From: Acidobacteriota bacterium
GTDB lineage: Bacteria > Acidobacteriota > Terriglobia > Bryobacterales > Bryobacteraceae
NCBI GenBank assembly: GCA_026393985.1
Contig: JAPKZB010000078.1
Location: forward strand, 1-64,000
DNA: 64,000 nt
Reading direction: 5' to 3'
Within the stretch, counting starts at the first letter, position 1. Each line of letters begins with the position of its first letter. The translations under genes and the position numbers were made by a program. Under the pieces are notes generated by a model. That model was not told the origin of the DNA. It worked only from the letters and a program-made list of their open reading frames with translations, and made no database searches. Positions 62,047 to 64,000 of this stretch are shown piece after piece.

Positions 62047-63878
62047 GACTTGTTATGAGATACGATACCGCCGTGCGCCCTACCCTTCTCGCCCTCCTCG
62101 CCACCGCCGCTCTCGCGCAGGAGTTCCACCTCAAAGACGGCGACCGTGTCGTCTTCTTCGGGGACTCCATCACCGACCAGCGGCTCTACACGACCTTCAC
62201 GGAGACCTTCACCGTCACCCGCTTCCCCGGCCGCAAGATCACCTTCACCCACTCCGGCTGGGGCGGCGACCGCGTCACCGGCGGCGCCGGCGGCGGCATT
62301 GCTGAACGCCTCTCCCGCGACGTATTCGCCTACCAGCCCACCGTTGTCTCCATCATGCTCGGCATGAACGACGGCCGCGTCCGCCCCTACGAACAGCAGA
62401 TCTTCGACACGTATGCCAACGGCTACGGGAACATCATTAAAGAGTTGAAAGCCAAGGCCCCCGGCGTCCGCATCACGGCCATCCAGCCTTCGCCCTACGA
62501 CGACGTTACCTACGAGCCCCGCTTCCCCGGCGGCTACAACGCCGTCCTGCTGCGCTTTGCTGACTTCCTCGGCCAACTGGCCAAAGACCAGCAGCTCACC
62601 GTCGCCGATCTCAACCGCCCCGTCACCGCCATGCTCGCCAAGGCCAAGGCCACCGACCCCAAGCTCTCCCAGCGGATCATCCCGGACCGCGTCCACCCCG
62701 GCCCCGCCGGACACCTCATCATGGCCGGCGGTCTGCTCGCCGGCTGGAGCGCGCCCAGCCTCGTTTCAGCCGTCACCATCGACGCCAAATCCCAAACCGT
62801 CACCGCCGCGGCCAACGCCAAAGTCACCAATCTCGCCAGGCTCTCCTGGACCCAACTCGATAGCGCCCTTCCCTTCCCCGTCGAGATGGCCGACCCCACC
62901 ATGGCCCTGGCCGTCAACTCCGCGGACTTCGTCGAACGCTTCAACCAGCAGACGCTCAAGATCACCGGCCTCCCCGCCGGCCCGCACACTCTCCGCATCG
63001 ATGGCAGCGAAGTCGCCACCCGTACCGCTGCCGAATGGGCCGCCGGCGTCAACCTCGCCTCGCTCCGCACCCCCATGTGGGCGCAGGCCGCCGAGGTGCA
63101 CGCCCTCACGCTCCGCCGCGCAAACGTCCACAACACGCGCTGGCGCAACCTGCAGGTGCCGCTCAGCCAGGACGGCCTCGCCGGCCTCGCCAAGGCTAAC
63201 GAAGCCATCGACGCGCTCACCGCCGAGCTCACCGCCAAGCAGCGCGCCGCCGCCCAACCCGTTCCGCATCAGTTCGAACTCGTCGCCGGCCCTTCGGCCT
63301 TCCGGCCGCTGTGGAACGGCCGTGACCTCACCGGCTGGCACATCAGCCAGGTCAACCACCACGGCAACACGCAGGGCTGGAAGGTGGAAGACGGCGCCCT
63401 GACCGGCACGCAGGACCGGCCCGGCCACGGCGGTATTCTCCTCACCGACCGCCCCTACAAAAACTTCGAAATCAGCCTTGAAGTCAACCCCACTTACGGC
63501 TGCGACGGCGGCCTGTTTCTCCGCGCCAACGAGAAAGGGCAGGCCTATCAGGTGCTGCTCGACTACCTCGACGGCGGCGCCATCGGCGGCATCTACGGCG
63601 AACGTCTGCAGGGCGTCACCACCTTCGTGCCCCGCTGGCAGCTCTGGTATCGCAACGCCGATTGGAACCATCTGCGCGCCCGGATTGAAGGCGACACGCC
63701 GCGCATCCGCGTCTGGCTGAACGGCATTCTGATCACCGACTTCACCGACACGGCCAACCATCTCGCCGACGGCGCCACCAGCGGCATGGTCGCCGTGCAG
63801 GTGCACGCCGGCAATCGCTGGGTGCCCGGCGGCAAGCAGCGCTTCCGCAACCTCATGATCCGCGAGTTACCGAACTAA
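62043..63878 (+). CDS. secreted SGNH/GDSL hydrolase fused to a DUF1080 domain
   Basis: 611 residues. Signal peptide at ~10-30 (RPTLLALLATAALAQE). SGNH domain: block I VVFFGDSITDQ, Gly in SGWGGDRVTGG, Asn in IMLGMNDGRV and His in DRVHPGPAGH. At ~430-611 there is a DUF1080/LamG-like jelly roll (FRPLWNGRDLTGWHISQVNH, FEISLEVNPTYGCDGGLFLR, NHLRARIEGDTPRIRVWLNG) of the family now named 3-keto-disaccharide hydrolases. It probably removes acetyl or other esters and acts on glycosides, feeding the two enzymes upstream. ATG 62043 overlaps the previous stop; ATG 62055 also fits. Confidence 0.9.
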   Translation: MRLVMRYDTAVRPTLLALLATAALAQEFHLKDGDRVVFFGDSITDQRLYTTFTETFTVTRFPGRKITFTHSGWGGDRVTGGAGGGIAERLSRDVFAYQPTVVSIMLGMNDGRVRPYEQQIFDTYANGYGNIIKELKAKAPGVRITAIQPSPYDDVTYEPRFPGGYNAVLLRFADFLGQLAKDQQLTVADLNRPVTAMLAKAKATDPKLSQRIIPDRVHPGPAGHLIMAGGLLAGWSAPSLVSAVTIDAKSQTVTAAANAKVTNLARLSWTQLDSALPFPVEMADPTMALAVNSADFVERFNQQTLKITGLPAGPHTLRIDGSEVATRTAAEWAAGVNLASLRTPMWAQAAEVHALTLRRANVHNTRWRNLQVPLSQDGLAGLAKANEAIDALTAELTAKQRAAAQPVPHQFELVAGPSAFRPLWNGRDLTGWHISQVNHHGNTQGWKVEDGALTGTQDRPGHGGILLTDRPYKNFEISLEVNPTYGCDGGLFLRANEKGQAYQVLLDYLDGGAIGGIYGERLQGVTTFVPRWQLWYRNADWNHLRARIEGDTPRIRVWLNGILITDFTDTANHLADGATSGMVAVQVHAGNRWVPGGKQRFRNLMIRELPN

Positions 63879-64000
63879 GCGGACTCCGCCACTGGACGCA
63901 GGTGACGCCGCGTCACCTCGTCCAATTCCTGCAAGCGGCGCCAGAATCCGGCCAGTTGATCGAGCGGCAGCGCATTTGCCCCATCCGACAGCGCCCGTTC
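63875..64000 (-). CDS. kdsA: 3-deoxy-8-phosphooctulonate synthase, C-terminal part
   Basis: The minus-strand frame from the right edge encodes 41 residues ending at TAG 63875-63877. It starts ERALSDGANALPLDQLAGFW, closely matching the DRALSDGPN(S/A)LPL ending of KdsA, which condenses PEP and arabinose-5-phosphate for lipopolysaccharide Kdo. The remainder lies outside the window. The stop overlaps the SGNH-DUF1080 stop on the other strand. Confidence 0.8.
   Translation of the reverse strand, partial: ERALSDGANALPLDQLAGFWRRLQELDEVTRRHLRPVAESA

Overview
The window looks like chromosomal DNA from a high-GC Gram-negative bacterium, most likely an acidobacterium of the Solibacter/Bryobacter type. 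This placement rests on gene content alone, with no database search: three very large Oar-like TonB-dependent outer-membrane proteins, a DUF1592/DUF1552 planctomycete-type pair, many secreted sugar and protein hydrolases, a PQQ dehydrogenase, a haem-rich exported protein and a probable selenoprotein. There are no rRNA genes and no CRISPR array. One tRNA (Gln, anticodon CUG) is present.

Layout. 0-3.7 kb is the accessory-looking part: a fragment at the left edge, a BrnT/BrnA toxin-antitoxin pair, a 93-bp tandem repeat, and a terminase-like module (basic N-terminus protein, TerL-type ATPase, TerL-type nuclease) with 11-bp direct repeats just ahead of the ATPase. 3.7-10.7 kb holds an Oar-like receptor, an esterase, an animal-type haem peroxidase and a lectin-like secreted protein. 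10.6-19.5 kb is a long minus-strand block: thiD, secreted proteins (one frameshifted), a PP2C phosphatase, a second outer-membrane receptor, TPR and small secreted proteins, and miaA with an internal deletion. 19.6-26.6 kb is a plus-strand run: a 675-aa TPR protein, PQQ dehydrogenase, DUF4920 protein, a PafA-like phosphatase, an OmpH/Skp-like chaperone and a small membrane protein.

26.5-31.3 kb carries core regulators on the minus strand: DinB/YfiT-type proteins around a truncated haemoglobin, rpoD, nrdR and a flippase-like membrane protein. 31.4-35.5 kb is an ECF sigma/anti-sigma operon with LiaI/LiaF-like membrane proteins and a DUF4097 protein, which suggests envelope-stress signalling. 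35.5-40.1 kb is a DUF1592/DUF1552/nucleoside-hydrolase operon; the last gene is broken. After the tRNA come Ppx/GppA, a tandem pair of thymidylate-kinase-like genes, an HpaI-type aldolase, an exported-looking D-2-hydroxyacid dehydrogenase and an M20 amidohydrolase. A coupled deoxyhypusine-synthase-like/aldolase-like pair and an S9 peptidase follow.

51.9-64 kb holds the third Oar-like receptor followed directly by a seven-CXXCH cytochrome with TPRs, an ABC-F ATPase, a DsbD-N-like protein with a thioredoxin/PDZ protein, sugar isomerase, Gfo/Idh oxidoreductase and SGNH-DUF1080 genes, and the 3' end of kdsA.

The most striking item is the thioredoxin/CXXCH/PDZ gene at 58861-60075. It has an in-frame TGA in a Cys-x-x-Sec position, and a hairpin with a GGU apical loop lies 26 nt downstream, as expected for a bacterial selenoprotein. 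The second most interesting region is the isolated split terminase module at 1.5-3.7 kb.
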